NCBI RefSeq assembly: GCF_000282035.1
Contig: NZ_AKKA01000032.1
Coordinates: forward strand, 1 to 60,704
Origin: Rhizobium sp. CF122
GTDB lineage: Bacteria > Pseudomonadota > Alphaproteobacteria > Rhizobiales > Rhizobiaceae
DNA: 60,704 nucleotides
Direction of reading: 5' to 3'
Positions 41,823-49,966 of the stretch are shown here, in pieces (the stretch's first letter is position 1; every line of letters starts with the position of its first letter). The notes below the pieces were generated by a model. The model did not search any database and was not told where the DNA came from. It worked only from the letters and a program-made list of their open reading frames with translations. Position numbers and translations under genes: made by a program.

Positions 41823-43388
41823 CTAGTTGTCTTTGCGCGCCGCCGTAGCTCCCGTAGGTGGTGGTGGCGCGTTGACCAGCTCGCAGACAAAGTTCGTGAG
41901 AGGCACGATGTTTTCGTGCTGGCTCGCCTCTTCCAGGGCGTTCATGTACTCATCTCGTCGCGCTACCGGTATGACAGTCCACGGCGCTCCGCTTTCGGCC
42001 AGCAGGGCGTTCATCATGAAGCGCGCTATCCTCCCGTTTCCGTCCGGGAATGGATGAATGTAGGTGAATAGGACCGGGGCGAGGATTGCCTTCAAGCGCG
42101 CATCGGATTCCTCCGAAATGCTCTCGAACAGTGCGTCCATGGCGTCGGCGATTGCATGCGGCGGTAGGGGGACATGCGAGGATCCCCGCAGATACACATT
42201 GTGCGATCGGTAACCCGCGACTTGGTGCGCCTTGATGATACCCGCGTTTACCGAAGGGCTGAACATGGCTCGGAACCAATCCTGGTGCCGTGCCTCGAGC
42301 AGTTCGCCGGTAGGTGCTCCATCAAGGATCTTCCTGATGTCATCGCGCACCTCCTCAAAGGCCAGTCTGTATCCCTTGGCGGCGAGCGCGTTCTTGGTCT
42401 CGTGGTCCTGCGCGTCCTCGTCCGGTTTCCATTGACCGTCCTGTACCCTCCGGATCAGCTCTTCCGACACCTCGTAACCCTCGATCGAAAGCGAGTTCAG
42501 GGCGTCTGCCACATAACGCTCATCAATGTCTGCGATATATCCGTCCCGGTCGTTGATACGCACTTGCTCGAATCCGATGTGATTGAGGGCGTCTTTCCCC
42601 ATTTTCGCCCAGAGGGTCTTGATCCGGGTAGCGGACGGCGCCTGAGTTCGTCGCGCATCCAGCGTGACCAGATCGACTGCAGGGTCGAAAGGGTTGTCCT
42701 CGTGCGGGTTGTAGCCGGCCGATTCCAGCGTCTTGATGATCGTGTCCGCGTCCCTTGTCCTGCCGAGATGGCGCAGGGCTCCCGCGATGCGACCGCCAAC
42801 GTGGCTCCGGCCGCCGTCCAGGAGGTATTGCAGCAGCGTGCTTGTTCCGCGGATTGAGCCAATGACGGCGATGACATCGGTCGCTGACGTTCTCCACGAC
42901 TCCGGCGACAGGTTGCAGATCGCCTCCTCCATCGGCATCAATCTCAATCGTTGTCTCATCTCGGCGGGCTCGTTTTCCTTTGAGCGCAGCAGATAGAGCG
43001 ACGTATTGCTCGGTAGTTTCACAAGTTGATTATTCGCCTTAGAGCTTCTGACGATGACCTGCCCAGGAATGGAATGATTTTCGGACCATAGAGCCACGGA
43101 TGCATCCGCAGAGAGCCGCCATTCATTGGCGAAGCGGTCGTCGAGATACCTGGCAACGAACTCCCAGTAGACTGTGCTCCAGGCCGCATCGATCCTGTTG
43201 TTGGCCGACGGTCGCGAGTTCACCGCAAGCCAGCCCTTCATAATTTCTTCGAGGAACCCATTGTCCTGTAGTCGTTCCCGGTGGACACGGCTGAGCTCTT
43301 CCGATTTCACCACCGATCGGGTGCCGTTCTGCGTCACTCCCCTCAGCTCAGCCAGGGATGCCGCGAGCAGTTCGTTGGGTTTCGCCAT
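41823..43388 (-). CDS. Fic-family protein (putative AMP transferase)
   Basis: A 521-aa protein. The Fic core lies at about residues 330-480, with the catalytic motif HPFPDGNGRIARFMMNALL (His, phosphate-binding Gly-Asn-Gly-Arg). The N-terminal 300 residues (VYWEFVARYLDDRFANEWRL; AICNLSPESW; DPAVDLVTLDARRTQ) form the extended arrangement with internal winged-helix segments seen in large Fic proteins. Such enzymes transfer AMP or similar groups to target proteins. I could not find a clear (S/T)xxxE(G/N) inhibitory helix or an adjacent antitoxin gene. The start is the ATG at 43388. Five 24-bp repeats lie about 55-175 bp upstream. Confidence 0.9.
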   Translation of the reverse strand: MAKPNELLAASLAELRGVTQNGTRSVVKSEELSRVHRERLQDNGFLEEIMKGWLAVNSRPSANNRIDAAWSTVYWEFVARYLDDRFANEWRLSADASVALWSENHSIPGQVIVRSSKANNQLVKLPSNTSLYLLRSKENEPAEMRQRLRLMPMEEAICNLSPESWRTSATDVIAVIGSIRGTSTLLQYLLDGGRSHVGGRIAGALRHLGRTRDADTIIKTLESAGYNPHEDNPFDPAVDLVTLDARRTQAPSATRIKTLWAKMGKDALNHIGFEQVRINDRDGYIADIDERYVADALNSLSIEGYEVSEELIRRVQDGQWKPDEDAQDHETKNALAAKGYRLAFEEVRDDIRKILDGAPTGELLEARHQDWFRAMFSPSVNAGIIKAHQVAGYRSHNVYLRGSSHVPLPPHAIADAMDALFESISEESDARLKAILAPVLFTYIHPFPDGNGRIARFMMNALLAESGAPWTVIPVARRDEYMNALEEASQHENIVPLTNFVCELVNAPPPPTGATAARKDN

Positions 43389-43443
43389 GGTGGCCTCCGG
43401 CGGTGTGCGAGTGGTAAACCACGACTTCCGTGCATTGTTGTTG

Positions 43444-43563
43444 CACTAATTTGATGTCCTTGACAAACACTAATATCTTGCATTTGAATCACACTAGTTT
43501 CACGCTTTTGAATTACACTAATTTCACGCCTTGGATTCAAACTAAAATTCGGCCTTGCCAAGA
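43444..43563. repeat. five 24-bp iterons between fic and the resolvase
   Basis: CACTAAT-type starts recur at exactly 24-bp steps: 43444, 43468, 43492 (CACTAGT), 43516 and a degenerate AACTAAA at 43540. The central copies read like CACTAATTTCACGCTTTTGAAT. The region is AT-rich against a GC-rich background. Strict phasing suggests cooperative binding of a regulator, or an origin-like iteron set, upstream of fic. No protein that binds it is known from the window. Confidence 0.8.
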
Positions 43564-43746
43564 ACCGTTTCGCAAGGCGCTTTGCGTCCCTCTTTTTCAT
43601 GGTCATCGAAATTCGCGCCGCCATCCAAAAATCCTTTCAAAAACCGCCTGCCTTACCATGGAGTATTGATTGTGAAGGGATTTTCACCTTGATTCGTCAC
43701 GTGAGTCGGCGCGCTTGCGCAAACTTCCGTTTTTGAAAGGACCTTG

Positions 43747-44085
43747 ATGCTGATCGGCTACGCCCGGGTGAGCAAAGGAGACCAACAATCGAACAAGCGG
43801 GCACGTGCCCTGTCCGAGGCTGGCTGCAAGCGCCTGTTCGAGGAAAAGGCGTCCGGTGGGCGTTGGGATCGGCCAGAACTGCATCGTATGCTCGATCAGC
43901 TTGCGCGACGGCGACACCGTAAGCTCGACCCGAAGAAACGCCGCGAGATCGCCGAAAGCGTGTTGTGCGGACGCAAGAGCGGCGCCGAAATGGCGAGGCT
44001 TTACGATATCAGCGAACCGACCGTTTCGCGCATCGTCGCAGAACACCGCCAGGAACTGGAGACCAGCCATGCCGACCAGTCATGA
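43747..44085 (+). pseudogene. serine resolvase/invertase, internally deleted
   Basis: The N-terminus is a textbook serine recombinase (MLIGYARVSKGDQQSNKRAR, catalytic Ser in ARVS; EKASGGRWDRPELHRMLDQL). The C-terminus is the helix-turn-helix of the same family (CGRKSGAEMARLYDISEPTV). Between them about 70-80 residues, including the conserved catalytic arginines and the long helix, are missing. A one-base insertion just before the deletion (CTTGCGCGACGG; expected CTTCGCGACGG, reading LRDGD) moves the frame, and the deletion restores it. At 112 aa versus about 190 for the family, it cannot be an active recombinase. Confidence 0.8.
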
Positions 44086-45418
44086 CCTCAAGGGACTGAT
44101 GAAGTTCCTCACCCGCGACGAATGGCGCGAATGCTTCGATGAGGTACTTTCTGACCATTTCGGACCGATCCTGGATGCCGGCGATATGGATTTCGAGGAT
44201 ATTGTCGAAATCCTCGGTGAGGTTTGGGCCATGACGCTCTGGGGCTGCGCCTTCGAGGATTTCCTCACCCAGGACTTCGAGGTCGAGGGCGGCAACATCG
44301 TCGATGAATATCTCAAACGCCGCGGCTGGAAGGAAAACGCACAGGCCAAGGCTTACATGAAAGCGCTACGGACCTCCGTCATGAGCCTGTATGAGGTCAG
44401 GGAGATCGAGCCGGGGAAGTCGCTCATCGCGCGCGACCTTATTCGCGGCGGCGAGCCGATCGCCGTCAGCGAGGGAACGGCGACGAAGACGCTGAAACAG
44501 TGGGACCGGATCGCCGCCCGCATCGTACCTGTTATGGGAAAGAATGTCTTCGCCGGCGGTCTTCTGCCCTTCACGCCGCAGGCCACCGACGCGCTGTTCG
44601 ACGGCCTGCGACAGATGTTCGGCAAAAGGAATGCGAAGAAGCTACCGGCCATCAAGGACGACGATCTACGGGCGGCAGCCTCCATATTCACCCTGTCGTG
44701 GCTGTTCGACACACTTGAGCGTGCCATGGGCCTGCCAGCGATCCAGAACGGCGATGGAGATGATCTCGTATTCCACGATGTCAGGTTTCCCCTGGCGTCC
44801 GGAACTGCGCAAAAGGATGTTGCAGCATCGGTGAACACCATTGCCGGCATGTCGCAGGAAAACGCAAAATTCTGGAATTGGCTTGAGCAAGAGCCGAAGA
44901 ACCAGGCCCGGAAGCGCACTGGCCAGGCCTTCGACACCACGATGGACAACGGCGCGCGCGTGCTGGGCAATATCGAATTGAGGGGAAAATTCCTGCATCT
45001 GTCGACCAACTCGGCCGAACGCGCTCAAAAAGGAACAACTCTGATCCAGCAGGCTCTCGGTGCTCTGGTTCGCGCGCCGCTCACCGAAATCCGCACGGTC
45101 GAACAGATGATGACCGAGCGGCCGGCCCGCAAAAAGGAAAACCCCGCATCTGACATCCCGCCCGAAATTGCCGAGCAGGTCGTTCACCAGTTCATGGATC
45201 GACAATATCGTGAAACTCTTGATCAGCCGGTTGGAATGCTCGGCAACAAGACGCCGCGTCAGGCCGCGAAATCAGCCTCGGGCCGCCATAAGGTCGCCGA
45301 ATGGCTCAAATATCTCGAAAACCAGTCTTTAAAGCAGCCCGACGCCGCAGACCCCATGGCAACTTACAGTTTCGAGTGGATGTGGCACGAACTCGGTGTC
45401 CTTGATCTTCGCCAATAA
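44069..45418 (+). CDS. hypothetical 449-aa protein, possible transposon passenger
   Basis: Family not recognised. The N-terminal part is acidic and helical (RDEWRECFDEVLSDHFGPIL; GDMDFEDIVEILGEVWAMTL). The middle contains RDLIRGGEPIAVSEGTATKT and KNVFAGGLLPFTPQATDALF. The C-terminal part has PVGMLGNKTPRQAAKSASGR and a closing YSFEWMWHELGVLDLRQ. That GNKTPRQA motif recalls segments near SEC-C/UPF0149-type proteins and some ParS/MbcA-like antitoxins, but not enough to assign. The ATG at 44069 overlaps the resolvase frame by 17 bp. It lies between the resolvase and transposase remnants, so it may have been cargo of a Tn3-type element. The gene itself looks intact. Confidence 0.75.
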   Translation: MPTSHDLKGLMKFLTRDEWRECFDEVLSDHFGPILDAGDMDFEDIVEILGEVWAMTLWGCAFEDFLTQDFEVEGGNIVDEYLKRRGWKENAQAKAYMKALRTSVMSLYEVREIEPGKSLIARDLIRGGEPIAVSEGTATKTLKQWDRIAARIVPVMGKNVFAGGLLPFTPQATDALFDGLRQMFGKRNAKKLPAIKDDDLRAAASIFTLSWLFDTLERAMGLPAIQNGDGDDLVFHDVRFPLASGTAQKDVAASVNTIAGMSQENAKFWNWLEQEPKNQARKRTGQAFDTTMDNGARVLGNIELRGKFLHLSTNSAERAQKGTTLIQQALGALVRAPLTEIRTVEQMMTERPARKKENPASDIPPEIAEQVVHQFMDRQYRETLDQPVGMLGNKTPRQAAKSASGRHKVAEWLKYLENQSLKQPDAADPMATYSFEWMWHELGVLDLRQ

Positions 45419-45452
45419 CCGCTACCGTAGTTCTGTGGCCCAATAATGTACT

Positions 45453-45723
45453 GCGGCCTATGTGAACACCCGCATGCTTCAGGCCGTGCTGGTGGAACCG
45501 AAATGGGCTGTCCGGATGACGGAGGAGGATTATCGAGGCCTCACGCCGCTGATCTTACAGCCACGTCAATCCCTATGGCCGTTTCGATCTCGATTTGAAC
45601 AATGAGGTGGAGGCGCGCAGCCTCCAGCCGCGGCTGAGCCCAGAGTTGGTGCAACGAACATTTCCCTATCGCGACGAAGGTGCACTTGCGAAGATCCTTG
45701 CCGCGTTCGGAACCGCCACCTAG
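45453..45723 (+). pseudogene. C-terminal remnant of a Tn3-family transposase
   Basis: The first frame reads [20 protein letters not shown] and [14 protein letters not shown]. After a one-base shift near 45553 the next frame reads [14 protein letters not shown]. This is the characteristic end of Tn3-family transposases. The downstream part of the second frame, to TAG at 45721, is not typical of Tn3 and may be fused debris. Together with the deleted resolvase it marks the ruins of a Tn3-type transposon. Confidence 0.7.
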
Positions 45724-45863
45724 GTGTTTTGATACATTCACACCGAACGCCGATAACAGGCGCGACCCAATTGTTAGAGCTGGGTGAAAGCGCGAGCCCG
45801 TCTGATATAATTTCGCGCTTGAGGGCCATCTCGATTTTCAACCCGCCTTACGAGGAATTCGCC

Positions 45864-46721
45864 TCAGTTCCAGGAAAGTCTGTGCAACAGGAAATTGGGC
45901 AAGGCTCCATGCTGTTCGTAAAGAGCAGCTAGCAGTCCATGATCGGGATAGCCGTTCGGACATGCCTCGACGTGATGAACTCCGGTCATCACGAGCGCTG
46001 AGCGAATGCCGGCTCGATTGGCGCCGGAAATGTCGGTGGCGAGACTATCGCCAATCGCGATCACGGCGGTTGCCGGCAGATCGAGAACTCGTAGAGCGCT
46101 TTCATAGGCAAACGGTTCCGGCTTTCCGAAGCGGATCACCCTACCGCCGATTGCTTCGTATCGCGCAGCAAGCGAGCCAGCACAACGGATCCTTTGCTCG
46201 GCGAGCATGACCTCAAGGTCCGGGTTTGCGCAAACCATTGGCAATCCCTGCTGCCGCGCCTGCTGCAACAAAGAGTCGCTCTCCTCCATGTTGCCGGTCG
46301 CCAGGATGAAATCGGCTTCCTTGATCTCCGCGACACGCTCAAGCGCTAGCCCATCAAGAAGGCCTGCGAGATCGGGCGGCCCGGCGTGCCAATAGCGCCT
46401 GCCGCCAGGCGCTCGGGAGGTCCGCCCGCTACCACCAAGCGCCGCACGAGCCATCTCTCCCGAGGTGATAAGGCCCTGATAAAGATCAGGCCCGAGGCCC
46501 ATGTTTAAAAGACGGGAGGCGACCGCAGCAGCGCGCCGTGGCGAATTGGACAGCAAGCATATGCGCATACCGGCCGCACGCATTTTGGTGAGCGCCTCGT
46601 GAACCGGTTCGTAAAGTGTTGCGCCGTCATGGATGACGCCGAAGATATCGAGTACCACGCCCCGAAAGGACTGAGCTATGGCCTTTATCGTTTGCTCATG
46701 CGGCAAGCGGCCAGTCTGCAT
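45864..46721 (-). CDS. HAD-IIA family phosphatase (TIGR01459-like)
   Basis: A 285-aa HAD superfamily hydrolase of subclass IIA. Motif I is VVLDIFGVIHDG: the nucleophile Asp is present and the second Asp is replaced, as in the DxWGV-type group. Motif II is ICLLSNSPRRAA. The GGRVIRFGKPEPFAYESALR segment carries the motif III lysine, and motif IV is IAIGDSLATDISGAN. I take the ATG at 46721 (MQTGRLPHEQ); the frame upstream overlaps the exporter gene. It is the last gene of a leftward operon with an EamA exporter and a racemase. A broken copy of its 3' end is at 12736-12899. The substrate is unknown. Confidence 0.87.
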   Translation of the reverse strand: MQTGRLPHEQTIKAIAQSFRGVVLDIFGVIHDGATLYEPVHEALTKMRAAGMRICLLSNSPRRAAAVASRLLNMGLGPDLYQGLITSGEMARAALGGSGRTSRAPGGRRYWHAGPPDLAGLLDGLALERVAEIKEADFILATGNMEESDSLLQQARQQGLPMVCANPDLEVMLAEQRIRCAGSLAARYEAIGGRVIRFGKPEPFAYESALRVLDLPATAVIAIGDSLATDISGANRAGIRSALVMTGVHHVEACPNGYPDHGLLAALYEQHGALPNFLLHRLSWN

Positions 46722-46725
46722 CGGA

Positions 46726-47580
46726 CTAATCCTCAAGATTGCGGCTGCGCTTAAGCGGCGCTGCAAGGTGAACAAGGACGGCCGCTAGAATAATACCTGC
46801 TCCGGCGATCGTTTCCGTTGCGGGCACCTCAGAAAACGCGAGCCACACCCACAGAGCCGATAGCGGAACTTCGGCAAGCGAGATCAGCGCGATTTCGCCA
46901 GGCTGCAACCCGCGTGACCCGATGGCGAAGAAGAGGAGCCCCAGCGTCATCTGCACAAGGGCGAAGCAGGCAAGGACAGCGCCCTGCCCGACGGAAACCT
47001 CAAGTGATGGGGCAAGCATCGCGCCGGCGATCCCGGCAAAGCCGTTGGACAGGGCCACCAGAAGCAGGCTCGATGATTGCGATCGCCCAAAAGCGATCGT
47101 CATCAACGCCATGAACGTCGTCATCAGAAGCGCAAGGCCGTCTCCCTCAATGCGCACACCGGATGATGCCGAGCCGGAAAAGATCACCGCAGTCCCAATT
47201 CCAGCCATCGCGCATAGGCCGACAGTAGGCAAGGATATAGGTTCCTTGATCGTCAGCCGCGCAAACAGTGTCGTCAGCAAGGGCAAGGAGCCGTGAATGA
47301 CCGCGACGTTGGCGACGGAGGTTAGGCGCAGCGCCGGAATGAAGGCGAGCATCGCGGCGGCCGACAGCATGGCCGCAGCAAGACCAGCTCGATCGAGCTC
47401 CGTGACGCCTCGATTGGGCATGACCAGCATAAGTGCGCAGGTAAAAACGAGAGCAAAGAGGCTGCGCCAGAAGACGACCGCCCAGACGCCGGCCTCGATC
47501 AGGCCCATGAACAGGCCCGCGGTGCTGAAAAACACGGCGGACAACAGCACGTGAAACGGGGCTCGTCGTTCGGCGCTCAT
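46726..47580 (-). CDS. EamA/DMT-family transporter
   Basis: A 284-aa inner-membrane protein with about ten hydrophobic segments in two EamA repeats, in the class of drug/metabolite exporters (RhaT/YdcZ-like). HVLLSAVFFSTAGLFMGLIE starts the first repeat; GDGLALLMTTFMALMTIAFG starts the second. The start is the ATG at 47580 (MSAERRAPF), overlapping the racemase stop by 4 bp. Its place between a racemase and a phosphatase suggests export of the pathway's amino-acid-like product or relief from it. Confidence 0.88.
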   Translation of the reverse strand: MSAERRAPFHVLLSAVFFSTAGLFMGLIEAGVWAVVFWRSLFALVFTCALMLVMPNRGVTELDRAGLAAAMLSAAAMLAFIPALRLTSVANVAVIHGSLPLLTTLFARLTIKEPISLPTVGLCAMAGIGTAVIFSGSASSGVRIEGDGLALLMTTFMALMTIAFGRSQSSSLLLVALSNGFAGIAGAMLAPSLEVSVGQGAVLACFALVQMTLGLLFFAIGSRGLQPGEIALISLAEVPLSALWVWLAFSEVPATETIAGAGIILAAVLVHLAAPLKRSRNLED

Positions 47581-48662
47581 GGGTGTCGTCCAGAAGGTGC
47601 CAAGCGGTATCGGCGGGCGCATGAGGAACCGGTGCGGACCAGGATTTCCTGTGCCACGGTCGCGGCCGAGCGCGCCATATGTTCGGGCGGTGCCGTCGCA
47701 CTGATGAAATCCACGAAGGCGCCGATGCGCGCGAGCTTGGCCGGTAGGTCGGTCAGGTCGATGGCGCAATATTCCATCGATACGCGTCCGATGACCGGCA
47801 CGGACCACCCGGCAAACTCAGCAGACAGGCGGTTCGCGACCTGCCAGGCGAGGCCATGCCTGTAGCCGATCGCGACGATACCGAGACAGGTCGGCCGATC
47901 TGCGAGAAATGTTCCCATGTACCCGACGGGTTCGCCGCGCTGGACGTGTCGGATGTCGATCAGGCGGGCACTGAGCCGGACGACGGGTTTGAACGGATTT
48001 GGCTCGAGGCCGGCATTGTTGAGCCCGTAAAGTGCCGACCCAACGCGCACCCTGTCGAAATGATAGTCGGCGCCGAGGGAAACACCTGCCGAGGCAACGA
48101 GACTGCGCGGTGTCGAAGGCGCCAGCATCGCGCACATGCCGACAAACCGGTTCTTCTGCAGTCGGTTGCGCGCGTTTGCAGCGTCGTCGGCGCAGGCAAG
48201 ATGGCTCATCACCAGTTCGGGCACCTGCAGCTTTGCGTGAATGAGCGAACGAACCTCGTCAAACCTCAGGCCAAGCCGCCCAAAGCCGGTTTCGAGATTA
48301 AGAACATAGGAGATTGCCGCCGACGTGGCCTGAGCCACCTCGGCCAGCGTGTTGCAGACCGGTGTGAGGCGGCTTTCCCGATAAGCTTCGAGGCTGCCCT
48401 TTCGCAAGCCTTCGAGAATGGCAATGTCGGCCTGCGTCAGAAGACGGCGGACGCGGATTGCTTCCTTTATGCTCGCAACGAAGAAGCTCGTGCAACCGGC
48501 GTCCCAAAGCGGTCCGATCACCCGCTCAAGTCCCAGCCCATAGGCGTCACTCTTGACGACCGCGCTAACGCCCACAGCCGGCCCCACCAATGACCGCATC
48601 ACCAAGAAATTGGTTTGGATCGCCGTCAGGTCGACGGATAAGACAGGCTTATATGATCGCAT
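47577..48662 (-). CDS. alanine racemase family protein
   Basis: A 361-aa PLP enzyme of the alanine racemase fold. The PLP lysine lies in VSAVVKSDAYGLG (about residue 38; the family's usual form is KANAYGHG). The barrel continues with VLNLETGFGRLGL (typical N-x-x-TG-x-RLG), and the second-domain catalytic tyrosine region is LGIVAIGYRHGLAW. VPVIGRVSMEYCAIDL is the usual VxGRVxMD motif with Glu in place of Asp. The start is the ATG at 48662; an in-frame TTG precedes it. Substitutions at KSDAYGLG and SMEYC suggest a specialised rather than housekeeping racemase. It is divergent from a Rossmann dehydrogenase and shares its promoter region. Confidence 0.88.
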   Translation of the reverse strand: MRSYKPVLSVDLTAIQTNFLVMRSLVGPAVGVSAVVKSDAYGLGLERVIGPLWDAGCTSFFVASIKEAIRVRRLLTQADIAILEGLRKGSLEAYRESRLTPVCNTLAEVAQATSAAISYVLNLETGFGRLGLRFDEVRSLIHAKLQVPELVMSHLACADDAANARNRLQKNRFVGMCAMLAPSTPRSLVASAGVSLGADYHFDRVRVGSALYGLNNAGLEPNPFKPVVRLSARLIDIRHVQRGEPVGYMGTFLADRPTCLGIVAIGYRHGLAWQVANRLSAEFAGWSVPVIGRVSMEYCAIDLTDLPAKLARIGAFVDFISATAPPEHMARSAATVAQEILVRTGSSCARRYRLAPSGRHP

Positions 48663-48698
48663 GAACAACTACCTGTGATGGTGCCGATGGCATGTCGT

Positions 48699-48749
48699 AT
48701 CTAATGGTTGCAATCTACAGCGGACAAGCGCATGATGCAATCATTAGAT
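48699..48749. promoter_or_regulatory. operator candidate between racemase and dehydrogenase genes
   Basis: ATCTAATGGTTGCA (48699-48712) and TGCAATCATTAGAT (48736-48749) form an inverted repeat with 14-bp arms and one mismatch. The arms are centred 37 bp apart, in the 133-bp divergent promoter region. The layout suits a regulator that binds two distant half-sites or two dimer sites. No regulator gene is adjacent. Confidence 0.65.
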
Positions 48750-48795
48750 GCGCAGACAACCATTTATCCGCTATGCGAGTATAGGGAGACGACAG

Positions 48796-49959
48796 ATGGC
48801 ACGGACCGAGCATCGCAAGAAGATCTTGATTATCGGACAAGGCGTCCTTGGCGGGGACGTTCTCGACTTCCTGCTGCAGAGCGGGGCAGATCTCGAGGTC
48901 ACCGTTGGCGCCCGCGATCCTGACAGGGCACTTCATCGGGTCAATCTGGCGCGCTACACAGCCATGAACCTTGGTTTCTCGAACGCCGTCGACATCGTTT
49001 CGATCGACCTCATGAACGTCGAAGCAACGGCCGAGCGCCTGTTGCGGATAAAGCCTGACATCGTCTTCAACGCCACGACCCTACATAGCTGGTGGGTGAT
49101 TACGAAGCTCCCCCAGGACGCGTTCAAGCGCCTCGACGAGGCGCGCGGCGGTATTTGGACGCCGATGCATCAGGTTCTGATCCGCAGACTGATGAAAGCC
49201 GTTCGGCTGGCCAACTGCGATGCGGTTGTCGTCAATGCCTCCTATCCCGATGTTGTCAATGCTTCACTTGCCGCCGAGGGATTGGCCCCCGCCGTCGGCA
49301 TCGGCAACATTGCCAATGCAGTTCCTGGCATCCGGCTTGCTGCCGCCCACATGCTGGCGCTGCCGCCGGCATCGATCGAGATCAGGTTCTTCGCGCATCA
49401 TTATCTCAGCTATCGGATGCCGAGCACCGGAGGAACGGACGGCGCACCCTACCACTTGAGCGTTTATGCGAACGGCTTGGAGGTGCCCCGCGAAGAGATC
49501 GATCACGCCGCGCTTTTCTCACTGGTTGCAGGACGGTTTCGTCGGGTGAAAGGTCTCGCAGGACAGTCGGTCACGGCCTCGTCGGCCACCGCCATGCTTT
49601 TGGCGCTTGCGCGCCGATCGGGAGACGTCGTCCACGCGCCGGGACCCTTCGGCCTGGTTGGCGGATATCCGGTCAGGGTTTCTCCGGACGGCCTGCTCGT
49701 CGATCTCCCAGCCAATCTCAGTCTCGACGAAGCGATCGCGATCAATCGAGAATGCCAGCGCTACGACGGCATCGAGAGCGTTGACGACGATGGAACCGTT
49801 CGTTTTACCGACATGGCTGCCGGCGTTTTAAACGAGGTGCTCGGCTATGAACTTCATGCCTTCCGGCCGCAGGAATGCGAGATGCGTGCCGAGGAATTGG
49901 CGGCACACTTTGCGCAGTTTGCCCGCGCCAATGGAATGCCGGATGCAAGGGCAAGCTGA
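48796..49959 (+). CDS. Rossmann-fold (saccharopine dehydrogenase-like) protein
   Basis: A 387-aa protein opening with a dinucleotide-binding fold, KKILIIGQGVLGGDVLDFLL, and the second-strand GARDP typical of saccharopine dehydrogenase-like enzymes. PDIVFNATTLHSWWVITKLP follows at the end of the fold. AVVVNASYPDVVNASLAAEG and GIGNIANAVPGIRLAAAH mark the catalytic domain. The ATG at 48796 has AGGGAGA upstream. It is divergently transcribed from the racemase and convergent with the C45-type hydrolase. It could reduce or oxidise an imino/keto acid formed in the same pathway. The precise family is not named. Confidence 0.7.
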   Translation: MARTEHRKKILIIGQGVLGGDVLDFLLQSGADLEVTVGARDPDRALHRVNLARYTAMNLGFSNAVDIVSIDLMNVEATAERLLRIKPDIVFNATTLHSWWVITKLPQDAFKRLDEARGGIWTPMHQVLIRRLMKAVRLANCDAVVVNASYPDVVNASLAAEGLAPAVGIGNIANAVPGIRLAAAHMLALPPASIEIRFFAHHYLSYRMPSTGGTDGAPYHLSVYANGLEVPREEIDHAALFSLVAGRFRRVKGLAGQSVTASSATAMLLALARRSGDVVHAPGPFGLVGGYPVRVSPDGLLVDLPANLSLDEAIAINRECQRYDGIESVDDDGTVRFTDMAAGVLNEVLGYELHAFRPQECEMRAEELAAHFAQFARANGMPDARAS

Positions 49960-49966
49960 ACAGGAT

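Noticed and set aside
43444..43563. CRISPR array
   Set aside because: The 24-bp units are contiguous repeats with no unique spacers, and no cas genes are present.
43805..44068. N-terminal extension of the 449-aa protein
   Set aside because: It is the out-of-frame reading of the resolvase. It helped to detect the one-base insertion but is not part of the downstream protein.
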